DNA of 64,000 nucleotides, taken from NCBI GenBank assembly GCA_002171615.1, contig NHEF01000010.1, positions 219,017 to 283,016 of the forward strand, written 5' to 3'. Both the position numbers and the translations under genes were made by a program. Under the pieces are notes generated by a model, which saw nothing but the letters and a program-made list of their open reading frames with translations, was not told the origin of the DNA and made no database searches. Source of the stretch: Gammaproteobacteria bacterium TMED78 (GTDB taxonomy: Bacteria > Pseudomonadota > Gammaproteobacteria > Steroidobacterales > Rariloculaceae). Position 1 is the first letter of the stretch. Each line of letters opens with the position of its first letter. This document shows positions 25,140 to 32,059 of the stretch, one piece after another.

Positions 25140-25520
25140 TTATAAAATCATTATAACGTCAACTTCAATTAGCGATTTTTTAGGGAGATTACTGACTTCA
25201 ATAACTGTTCTAGCTGGAAAAGGTTTAGAAAAAACTTCTTCCATAAACAAATTAATATGAGAAAAATGATCGAGGTCTTTAAGATAGATAGTTAATTTAA
25301 CTATTTGCTCTAATGAGCCTCCAGCTTCTTCAATTAAAGAAAATATATTTTTAAAAACTTGTTTTGTCTGAATATTTATATCCTCACTTACTAATTGCAT
25401 TGTTTTAGGGTCAATAGGTATCTGGCCAGAAAGAAAAACTAAATTACTATGTTTAATTGCTTGGCTATACGCTCCAATTGGAGTAGGTGCTTTATCGGAT
25501 TTTATCTCTTCTTTATTCAT
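25140..25520 (-). CDS. ridA: RidA family 2-iminobutanoate/2-iminopropanoate deaminase
   Basis: A 126-residue protein of the YjgF/YER057c/UK114 family. Characteristic segments are APTPIGAYSQAIK near the start, VFLSGQIPIDP, and the catalytic arginine region FPARTVIEVSNLP followed by IEVDVIM. It hydrolyses reactive enamines and imines formed by PLP enzymes. Its stop is 16 bases from recG, and its start abuts the spoT stop, so it is in the same transcript. Confidence 0.95.
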   Translation of the reverse strand: MNKEEIKSDKAPTPIGAYSQAIKHSNLVFLSGQIPIDPKTMQLVSEDINIQTKQVFKNIFSLIEEAGGSLEQIVKLTIYLKDLDHFSHINLFMEEVFSKPFPARTVIEVSNLPKKSLIEVDVIMIL

Positions 25521-27689
25521 CTAGCTTGGTACTCTATTTACTTTTATAACATCAGGGTTATTTCTAATACTTCTTAAAACATTAGCTAAATGTTTTCTAT
25601 TCTTAACGTTCAAACCAAAAACCAATAATGATCCATCTCCATCCGTCTCAACCTTGACATTATTGATATTACTCTCTTTTGAGGAAATCTTTGCTGCAAC
25701 CTCTGCTAAAAGCCCAACTCTATTAAAAGTTCTTATTTGAATTTCAGATTGAAACTCTCCCTTAATCTTCTTACTCCATTCCACAACAATCCAATTTGAT
25801 AAATTAGATGGATTTTTTGGAGTACTAACAACATTAGGGCATGAAGTCCTATGGATAATCATTCCTCTACCGCTTGACATATAGCCAATAATATCGTCTC
25901 CTGGTATTGGTGAACAACACTTAGCATAAGCAATAACTAAGCCCTCTATACCAGAAATATCTAGAGCCTTAATATTTTGGGAAATAATTTTTTGTTTTTT
26001 CGATGTACCTTGCTTAGCTAGCATTCCTGCTAAAACAGGCGCCAATCTTTCTCCAATACCTAATTGCTCATATACAACTTCAAGATTATCTTCCCTAAGC
26101 TCACTAAGAAAAAACTTTATCTGGGAATTTTTTAATTTTCTAATACTCAAAGCATAAGATTTAAGAGCTTGATCTAATAATCTTTTACCTAACAATCTTG
26201 CTTTATCTTTTTTTAGATGCCTTAAATAAGTTCGTATAGCATTTCTTGCTTTTGCTGTAATAACAAAGTTTACCCAGAGAGGATTTGGCTCAGGCTTTCT
26301 CTTTGTAAAAATTTCAACAGTTTCTCCATTTCTTAAAACAGTTCTTAATGGAACAAAACGTCTATTCACCTTGGCTGCTATACATCGATTTCCAATATCC
26401 GTATGAATAGCATAAGCGAAATCAACAACTGTAGAGTTAGAAGGCAACCTAAGGATCTCTCCCTTAGGTGTAAAAACATAAACATTATCTGGATATAAAT
26501 CTACCTTTACTGTCTCAATTAGCTCCTCGTGTCCAGACTCATTTTGAATCTCCATTAGCCCTGATAGCCAATCTCGTACGCGAATTTCTGCTCCATGTGT
26601 TGCCTTATCACGAGCCTTATACTGCCAATGAGCTGCTACACCTGTTTCAGCCAGTTTATCCATCTCTTCAGTTCTTATTTGAACCTCTAAGGGGCTTCCG
26701 CCTGCTCCAAAAAGGGTTGTATGGAGTGATTGATAGCCATTAATCCTTGGTATAGCAATATAGTCTTTAAATCTCCCTGGCATCGGCTTATAAAGTTGAT
26801 GGACTATACCTAAGGCAAGATAACATGTATGTACATCCTTAACATTAATCCTTATAGCAAAAATGTCTACTATATCGCTGAGGTGCATTCTTTTGGTCTT
26901 CATTTTGCTATAAATACTATAAAGACTTTTTTCTCTAGTAATTATTGAGCCCTTTATGCCCTCATCGGTCATCGTCTCATTTATGTCCGTTTCTATTTTT
27001 CGAAGGAATTTTTTTTGCTTTACTCTTAAACTTTTTAATGAATTTCCTAGTACTCTATATCTAAGAGGATTAAAGATTTTAAAACCTAAATCTTCGAGCT
27101 CATCTTTAATAGTGAAAATTCCAAGTCTATTAGCTATAGGAGCATAAATCTCAAGAGTTTCTTTCGCTATCCTTTTCTGACTATCTAAATCTAGAGCTTC
27201 TATTGTTCTCATATTATGAGTTCGGTCAGCAAGTTTAACAAAAATCACTCTAAGGTCCTTCACCATAGCTAATAGCATCTTTCTAAAATTTTGAGCCTGC
27301 TTTTCTATTGAGCTGTCAAAAAATAATTTATCTAGCTTGCTAACACCGTCGACCAAAAGAGCTATATCCTTACCAAACCTTTTTTTTAGCTCTTTAACTG
27401 ATACATCAGTATCTTCTAAGACATCATGTAAAAGGGCCGCCTTAATAGAGCCAGCATCTAAACGAAGCTCAGCGAGAATTCTTGCTACCTCTATAGGATG
27501 ATTTATATAATCTTCGCCACTGATTCTTTTTTGGCCAGCATGAGCTGTATTACTAAAGTCATATGCTTCAATAATTTCATCTATCTCTTTTTTACTTAGG
27601 TAAGTTTTTAATTGATCAGTTAATAAATTTAAATTATCTCCGCTCCATGAGGCAGAAAGGCGTTCTAATATACTAGCTCCATAATCCAT
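25521..27689 (-). CDS. spoT: (p)ppGpp synthetase/hydrolase SpoT
   Basis: A 722-residue RelA/SpoT homologue with the full set of domains: HD hydrolase near residues 45-150 (HPIEVAR, ALLHDVLEDTDV), synthetase domain with RFKDYIAIPRINGYQSLHT, TGS domain (VYVFTPKGEILRLP), zinc-finger-like CCSPIPGDDIIGY and a C-terminal ACT domain (VGLLAEVAAKI). The RFKD motif is the RXKD type found in SpoT-like and bifunctional enzymes. The intact HD and synthetase motifs suggest both activities. It lies downstream of rpoZ and gmk. Confidence 0.97.
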   Translation of the reverse strand: MDYGASILERLSASWSGDNLNLLTDQLKTYLSKKEIDEIIEAYDFSNTAHAGQKRISGEDYINHPIEVARILAELRLDAGSIKAALLHDVLEDTDVSVKELKKRFGKDIALLVDGVSKLDKLFFDSSIEKQAQNFRKMLLAMVKDLRVIFVKLADRTHNMRTIEALDLDSQKRIAKETLEIYAPIANRLGIFTIKDELEDLGFKIFNPLRYRVLGNSLKSLRVKQKKFLRKIETDINETMTDEGIKGSIITREKSLYSIYSKMKTKRMHLSDIVDIFAIRINVKDVHTCYLALGIVHQLYKPMPGRFKDYIAIPRINGYQSLHTTLFGAGGSPLEVQIRTEEMDKLAETGVAAHWQYKARDKATHGAEIRVRDWLSGLMEIQNESGHEELIETVKVDLYPDNVYVFTPKGEILRLPSNSTVVDFAYAIHTDIGNRCIAAKVNRRFVPLRTVLRNGETVEIFTKRKPEPNPLWVNFVITAKARNAIRTYLRHLKKDKARLLGKRLLDQALKSYALSIRKLKNSQIKFFLSELREDNLEVVYEQLGIGERLAPVLAGMLAKQGTSKKQKIISQNIKALDISGIEGLVIAYAKCCSPIPGDDIIGYMSSGRGMIIHRTSCPNVVSTPKNPSNLSNWIVVEWSKKIKGEFQSEIQIRTFNRVGLLAEVAAKISSKESNINNVKVETDGDGSLLVFGLNVKNRKHLANVLRSIRNNPDVIKVNRVPS

Positions 27690-27731
27690 TTCTAAGAACT
27701 TTAAAAAAAATCAATCTTTGATATAAAAAAA

Positions 27732-27974
27732 TTATTCCTCAGAAGTAGCTACCTCGAGAATATCAATTGGGCTTTCTTTTTCCGAAAGTATGCTTTCGGA
27801 AATATGTCCTTCTGCAATTTCTCTTAATGCTACTACAGTGGGCTTATCTCCTTGCCACTCAACAAAAGCCTCCGCTCCGTTAGCTAACTGCCTTGCTCTC
27901 TTAGAGGCAACAAGGACTGTCTGAAAAATATTAGGGATTTTTTTATTGCAATCCTCTACTGTTATACGCGCCAT
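27732..27974 (-). CDS. rpoZ: RNA polymerase omega subunit
   Basis: An 80-residue protein starting MARITVEDC, as is universal in gammaproteobacteria, followed by [14 protein letters not shown] and [15 protein letters not shown] set the start at this ATG, which has a GGAGG site eleven bases upstream; an in-frame TTG further up overlaps that site. Omega assists assembly of RNA polymerase and its ppGpp response, which fits its position directly ahead of spoT. Confidence 0.96.
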   Translation of the reverse strand: MARITVEDCNKKIPNIFQTVLVASKRARQLANGAEAFVEWQGDKPTVVALREIAEGHISESILSEKESPIDILEVATSEE

Positions 27975-28052
27975 ATAAAGACATACCTCCAATTTATCCT
28001 AGTAAACAAATCTAACTATATAAAATATCAGAAAAAAATTAAAGTTAATATT

Positions 28053-28682
28053 TTAATTTGACTCAATTATTTTCATAATTCTCTTTCTATGTTGCATATT
28101 AGAAATACTACTTTCTTCCCCTTTGCCTCTTAAAATATTTTCTATTTTTTTAAATGCCTTATTTATATCATCATTTATTACAACATAATCAAACTCTGTC
28201 CAGTGGCTCATATCTGAAACTGCCTCTTCTAACCTTTGCCTTATTTCATCTTTTGTGTCTGTCGAGCGACTATTTAATCGATCAGACAAGTGTCGCTTTG
28301 TTGGTGGAAGTAGGAATATGCTTAAGCAATTCGATTCATTTTTTCTAATTTGACTAGCTCCTTGCCAATCTAATTCTAAAATAACCCATTCCCCCTTTTC
28401 TAAATTTGATTTTATATTTTTCTTGCTAGTTCCGTACCAGTTACCAAAAACTTTTGCGTACTCAGCAAAATATTCTCTACTAATTAATTCATTAAATTTT
28501 GGGCTATCAATAAAAAAATAATCTTTGCCATCAGTTTCATTGGGGCGTTTTTTCCTAGTAGTGTGAGAGATTGAAAACTTAAACTCAGAATTTTTTTCTA
28601 CCAATAAATTAACTAAAGTTGTCTTACCTGTGCCAGAAGGAGCTGAAATAACAACTAATTTATTATTTTTCTTATTTAACAT
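28053..28682 (-). CDS. gmk: Guanylate kinase
   Basis: A 209-residue P-loop kinase that converts GMP to GDP. The P-loop is APSGTGKTTL at residues 14-23, and the GMP-binding stretch FSISHTTRKKRPNETDGKDY follows. It is the first gene of the minus-strand run (gmk-rpoZ-spoT-ridA-recG) and diverges from rdgB across an 86-base intergenic region that contains a long dyad. Confidence 0.97.
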   Translation of the reverse strand: MLNKKNNKLVVISAPSGTGKTTLVNLLVEKNSEFKFSISHTTRKKRPNETDGKDYFFIDSPKFNELISREYFAEYAKVFGNWYGTSKKNIKSNLEKGEWVILELDWQGASQIRKNESNCLSIFLLPPTKRHLSDRLNSRSTDTKDEIRQRLEEAVSDMSHWTEFDYVVINDDINKAFKKIENILRGKGEESSISNMQHRKRIMKIIESN

Positions 28683-28703
28683 TTTTATCTAAAAAATCCA
28701 AAA

Positions 28704-28746
28704 TTTGATGACTATTTAACAAAAAGGTATAAAAATACTCATCAAA
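28704..28746. promoter_or_regulatory. Inverted repeat in the gmk/rdgB divergent intergenic region
   Basis: Two twelve-base arms, TTTGATGACTAT at 28704-28715 and ATACTCATCAAA at 28735-28746, are reverse complements with a single mismatch and are separated by 19 bases. The element fills the middle of the 86-base gap between divergent gmk and rdgB, where both promoters must lie. It is a candidate operator or a paired regulator site. No known regulator consensus is recognised. Confidence 0.4.
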
Positions 28747-28768
28747 ACACAAGTAAAGGTATTATGAA

Positions 28769-29374
28769 ATGAAAATAAAAAGAAGCAAGTGGGTATTAGC
28801 AAGTGATAATATTGGCAAAATTAAAGAAATACTTGAATCACTCAAAGATTTAAATATAGAAATAATACCCCAAGCAGAATTTGGATTAAGTACTCCTGAA
28901 GAAACTGAGCTTACATTTATAGAAAATGCACTTCTTAAAGCAAGATTTGCCTGTTCTAAGACTGGCCTTCCATCAATATCTGATGATTCAGGTTTATCTG
29001 TTGATTTCTTAAAAGGAGAGCCTGGTATATATACATCCAGGTATGCAGGTGAATTAAAAAACGATGAAGAAAATATAATAAAACTGCTTCATAATCTAAA
29101 AGGAGTTCCAAAAAAAGATAGATCAGCTTGTTTTCATGCCGTAACAGTAGTGATGATGACAGAAAATGATCCTGCGCCTGTAATATGCTACGGCAGATGG
29201 GAGGGATTTATTGCGGATAAAGCATATAAACAAAATGGATTTGGTTATGATCCAGTCTTTTTTGACCCTAAATTAAATAAAATGGCGTCACATTTATCAT
29301 TATTTGAAAAAAATAAAGTAAGTCATAGATCTAAAGCTCTCAATCAACTTTCTAAGTATTTTGAAAAAATATAG
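28769..29374 (+). CDS. rdgB: XTP/dITP pyrophosphatase (RdgB/HAM1 family)
   Basis: A 201-residue HAM1-family enzyme that removes non-canonical purine nucleoside triphosphates. Motifs are LASDNIGKIKEI at the N-terminus, SDDSGLSVDFLKGEPGIYTS, FGYDPVFF and the terminal SHRSKAL. The chosen ATG follows an AAAGGT site. It diverges from gmk and is followed by the longest non-coding stretch of the window. Confidence 0.95.
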   Translation: MKIKRSKWVLASDNIGKIKEILESLKDLNIEIIPQAEFGLSTPEETELTFIENALLKARFACSKTGLPSISDDSGLSVDFLKGEPGIYTSRYAGELKNDEENIIKLLHNLKGVPKKDRSACFHAVTVVMMTENDPAPVICYGRWEGFIADKAYKQNGFGYDPVFFDPKLNKMASHLSLFEKNKVSHRSKALNQLSKYFEKI

Positions 29375-29414
29375 TAAGGCATTATTTAATTTTTTTTTAA
29401 ATAATTTTATCTTA

Positions 29415-29431
29415 TGCATCATAATGATGCA
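29415..29431. repeat. Perfect inverted repeat, 8-base arms
   Basis: The arms TGCATCAT and ATGATGCA are exact reverse complements around one central A. The dyad ends three bases before a DnaA box. It could be an operator or part of an origin architecture. Confidence 0.5.
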
Positions 29432-29433
29432 CT

Positions 29434-29442
29434 TTATACACA
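29434..29442 (+). promoter_or_regulatory. DnaA box TTATACACA
   Basis: An exact match to the consensus TTWTNCACA and identical to the Escherichia coli oriC R2 box. It lies in the long intergenic region after rdgB. Confidence 0.5.
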
Positions 29443-29487
29443 AAATAAAGAAATAGATATTTCACGAAGCTTAATTTATTTTATATT

Positions 29488-29506
29488 ATATAGAAGAGTT
29501 CTATAT
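29488..29506. repeat. Perfect inverted repeat, 8-base arms
   Basis: ATATAGAA and TTCTATAT are exact reverse complements separated by GAG. This is the second strong dyad of the candidate origin region. A third, wholly A/T dyad (AATAATA, AAA, TATTATT) lies at 29528-29544. Confidence 0.45.
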
Positions 29507-29612
29507 TTTATATAAGTTATTGATTATAATAATAAAATATTATTTTGGTAATTTTTTGGGCAATTTAAAAAAAAGTATTGATTTTATTGATAATATGGCT
29601 GATTAAGAGTAC

Positions 29613-29621
29613 TTTTCCACA
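29613..29621 (+). promoter_or_regulatory. DnaA box TTTTCCACA
   Basis: An exact match to TTWTNCACA, four bases upstream of a second box in the same orientation. The close pair resembles clustered boxes in origins. Confidence 0.5.
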
Positions 29622-29624
29622 AAG

Positions 29625-29633
29625 TTATCCACA
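29625..29633 (+). promoter_or_regulatory. DnaA box TTATCCACA (R1/R4 type)
   Basis: The highest-affinity DnaA box sequence, identical to the Escherichia coli R1 and R4 boxes. It follows the TTTTCCACA box closely and is preceded by ATTGAT repeats in a very AT-rich stretch that could be an unwinding element. Confidence 0.55.
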
Positions 29634-29869
29634 GAAATTGTGAGTAAGTCAAATTTGGCTATATAAATAACAATAGATGATAATTCAAGGCAGAAATCAA
29701 TACAATTATCATATAAAATAAACTTAAATATTACTAAATTATCCATATGTATACTAATTAATACCTCTAATTACTTTAGCTAATACTTAATTTCGAGATG
29801 CTACTTGTCTTTCAATAAATCCACACGTATCCTATCAATCCCTATAAATTAAAAAGCAGTAAATTTCAT

Positions 29870-30124
29870 ATGAAGGCTAAAACTCATCCAGAATACCGAG
29901 AAGTACTATTTCACGATACTAGCGTGGATGAGTACTTTCTAATACGTTCAACTCTAACAACAGATCAGACTAAAGAATGGAAAGATGGAAAAACTTATCC
30001 ATATTGGCCTCTTGACGTATCTTCTGCTTCACATCCTTTTTATACTGGAAAACAAAAAATAGTGGATACTGGAGGACGAGTAGATAAATTCAAGAAACGG
30101 TATAGACAAGGCAAAGATTCTTAA
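29870..30124 (+). CDS. rpmE2: 50S ribosomal protein L31, type B (zinc-independent)
   Basis: An 84-residue L31 starting [18 protein letters not shown], with [13 protein letters not shown] and [10 protein letters not shown] near the end. It lacks the CxxC zinc ligands of type A L31, which marks it as the type B paralogue. In bacteria with both forms the B type is made under zinc limitation; whether a type A gene exists elsewhere is unknown. It sits between the candidate origin and gltA, 27 bases before the latter. Confidence 0.95.
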   Translation: MKAKTHPEYREVLFHDTSVDEYFLIRSTLTTDQTKEWKDGKTYPYWPLDVSSASHPFYTGKQKIVDTGGRVDKFKKRYRQGKDS

Positions 30125-30151
30125 CCTTAAAAAATTTATAGATAAATCTTT

Positions 30152-31450
30152 ATGACTGATAAGAATTATATACTTGAAAATCCTGATACTGGTGAGAAGT
30201 TTTTTTTAAAAAAAGACCTAGGATCTATAGGTCCTTCTGTTTTAGATGTTACTTCTATTTATAGTAAACAAGGTATTTTCACCTTTGATCCTGGCTTCGC
30301 TGCTACAGCAAGTTGCAAAAGCGATATTACTTACATTGACGGAGAGAATGGGATATTGATGTACAGAGGATATCCAATAGAGGTATTAGCTAAATCATCA
30401 AGTTTTCTTGAAGTATGTTTTTTATTGCTTAATGGAGAGCTACCTAATCAAGATGAATTAAATAATTATGAAAAACTAATTAGTGATAATTCAAACTTAG
30501 ATAAGACAGTTTTAAATACACTTAAGGGCTTTAAAAATGATGCCCATCCTATGTCAATTTTATCTGCAATGCTAAACTCAATGGCGGCTTTCTATCATGA
30601 CTCAATTGATATAAATAAAGAAGACCAAAGAAATACCTTCAATACTAATATTATATCGCAAGTTCCTACTGCTGCTGCTGCTGCATTTAGACATATAACT
30701 AATAAAAGCTTTCTAGGTCCAGATAAATCCCTAGGGTATTGCGAAAATATTCTTAAAATGTTTTTTGGAGAGAAAGATTCTGAATTTAAATTTGATCCGA
30801 TATCTTCTGAAGCACTTAATTTATTATTAATTTTACATGCTGATCATGAACAAAACTGTAGTACCTCTACAGTTAGAATGTCAGGTAGCTCAGGAGTAAA
30901 TCCATATGCAGCAATTTCTGCTGGTGTGACAGCATTATGGGGTCCAGCACATGGTGGAGCGAACGAAGCAGTGATTAATATGCTAGATGAAATAGGATCA
31001 ATTGATGAGATAGACACTTACGTAGACAAAGCCAAAGATAAAAATGATCCATTTAGATTGATGGGATTTGGTCATAGAGTATATAAAAACTATGACCCAA
31101 GAGCAGCGATAATTAGAGAAATGTGTCACAAGGTCCTAGAACAGCTAGGAGAGAAGAATTCACCTACTTTAGATAAAGCTATTAAGCTAGAAGAAATAGC
31201 ATTAAAAGATGAGTATTTTATTGAAAAAAATCTTTATCCAAATGTTGATTTTTACTCTGGTATTATTTACCAAGCCATTGGTATTCCAAAGTCTATGTTT
31301 ACAGTAATATTTGCAATTGCTAGATGTGCTGGGTGGCTAGCTCACTGGAATGAAATGATTAAAGATCCATTAACAAGAATAGGTAGGCCGAGACAGCTAT
31401 ATACAGGCAAAAGAAAAAGAAACTACCTTCCAATTAAAGACCGGCGCTAA
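30152..31450 (+). CDS. gltA: Citrate synthase
   Basis: A 432-residue type II (hexameric, gram-negative type) citrate synthase. The N-terminal domain FDPGFAATASCKSDITYIDG is typical of this form. Catalytic residues lie in LHADHEQNCSTSTVRM, in GPAHGGANEAV, in MGFGHRVYKNYDPRA (second histidine) and in PNVDFYSG (aspartate). It condenses oxaloacetate and acetyl-CoA to open the TCA cycle. It ends 17 bases inside a convergent gene. Confidence 0.97.
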   Translation: MTDKNYILENPDTGEKFFLKKDLGSIGPSVLDVTSIYSKQGIFTFDPGFAATASCKSDITYIDGENGILMYRGYPIEVLAKSSSFLEVCFLLLNGELPNQDELNNYEKLISDNSNLDKTVLNTLKGFKNDAHPMSILSAMLNSMAAFYHDSIDINKEDQRNTFNTNIISQVPTAAAAAFRHITNKSFLGPDKSLGYCENILKMFFGEKDSEFKFDPISSEALNLLLILHADHEQNCSTSTVRMSGSSGVNPYAAISAGVTALWGPAHGGANEAVINMLDEIGSIDEIDTYVDKAKDKNDPFRLMGFGHRVYKNYDPRAAIIREMCHKVLEQLGEKNSPTLDKAIKLEEIALKDEYFIEKNLYPNVDFYSGIIYQAIGIPKSMFTVIFAIARCAGWLAHWNEMIKDPLTRIGRPRQLYTGKRKRNYLPIKDRR

Positions 31451-32051
31451 ACTCCTTCAACAGTTTTATAAGTTTATTTCTGGTTATTCCTTTCATAGGT
31501 TTTTTATCAATAGGGCTCAAAGGAAAATTATATTCACCTTTTTCACGAAATATCATTAAATTTATTGATATATTATCTATCTCAAATAAAAATCCAGGGA
31601 TAATTAATTTACTCTTTTTATGGAATTTATAACGCTTTTGAAAATTCTTAAAGCCTATTCTTTCCTTATTAAGGATATCAATTAAATCTTCTAATGAATC
31701 AGAAAAAACATGAATTTCAATAGGAGAATTATATGTTGCACTTCCACTAAATACCGGACCTACCAACCTAGGTGAAAACTCTATAAAAAAATTCATAATT
31801 TTTAGAGCCAAATTTCTCATTTTATTCAAATTGTTTAGATAGCTATCCTCATCAAAGATCATATGCCTATCTATTATATTATTCTCTATCTCACTATTCC
31901 TAGGTAATAAGCATATATCTTTTATCTTTAGGATCTTAGCTGCCTTTCTCTTTGCTAATCCAAAATCTTTAATTCCATTCTCAATAATAAGTCTAGCAGC
32001 CTCTTTGGCCAACATATCTCTCAAATGTAAGCTAGCATTATTTTTACTCAT
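31434..32051 (-). CDS. Nucleotidyltransferase-like protein of unknown function
   Basis: About 205 residues. The N-terminal part (EAARLIIENGIKDFGLAKRKAA, LPRNSEIE) and middle part (FSPRLVGPVFSGSAT, EIHVFSDSLEDLIDIL) resemble a gammaproteobacterial family annotated as nucleotidyltransferase-like, in which the SG-SAT and EIHVF segments may mark the nucleotidyltransferase fold. The ATG of MSKNNAS was chosen over an earlier TTG that overlaps mrcA. It starts nine bases after mrcA and overlaps gltA at its 3' end. Substrate and role are unknown. Confidence 0.75.
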   Translation of the reverse strand: MSKNNASLHLRDMLAKEAARLIIENGIKDFGLAKRKAAKILKIKDICLLPRNSEIENNIIDRHMIFDEDSYLNNLNKMRNLALKIMNFFIEFSPRLVGPVFSGSATYNSPIEIHVFSDSLEDLIDILNKERIGFKNFQKRYKFHKKSKLIIPGFLFEIDNISINLMIFREKGEYNFPLSPIDKKPMKGITRNKLIKLLKEFSAGL

Positions 32052-32059
32052 AATCGATC

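Larger units (their letters stand above)
29375..29869. other. Long AT-rich intergenic region, candidate replication origin (oriC-like)
   Basis: This 495-base stretch has no credible coding frame and no tRNA-like fold that I can see. It is very AT-rich and holds three sites matching the DnaA-box consensus TTWTNCACA on the plus strand, two of them four bases apart, plus three perfect inverted repeats and repeated ATTGAT words. To its left, 16 consecutive genes are on the minus strand; to its right most genes are on the plus strand, the arrangement expected around an origin. Genes classically near gammaproteobacterial origins (dnaA, mnmG, rpmH) are not in the window, so this is a hypothesis. A multi-signal promoter region for rpmE2/gltA is the alternative. 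Confidence 0.45.

Noticed and set aside
29375-29869. tRNA, small RNA or CRISPR array in the long intergenic region
   Set aside because: No cloverleaf-like stems with conserved tRNA positions and no regularly spaced repeats were found; only dyads and DnaA boxes are present.
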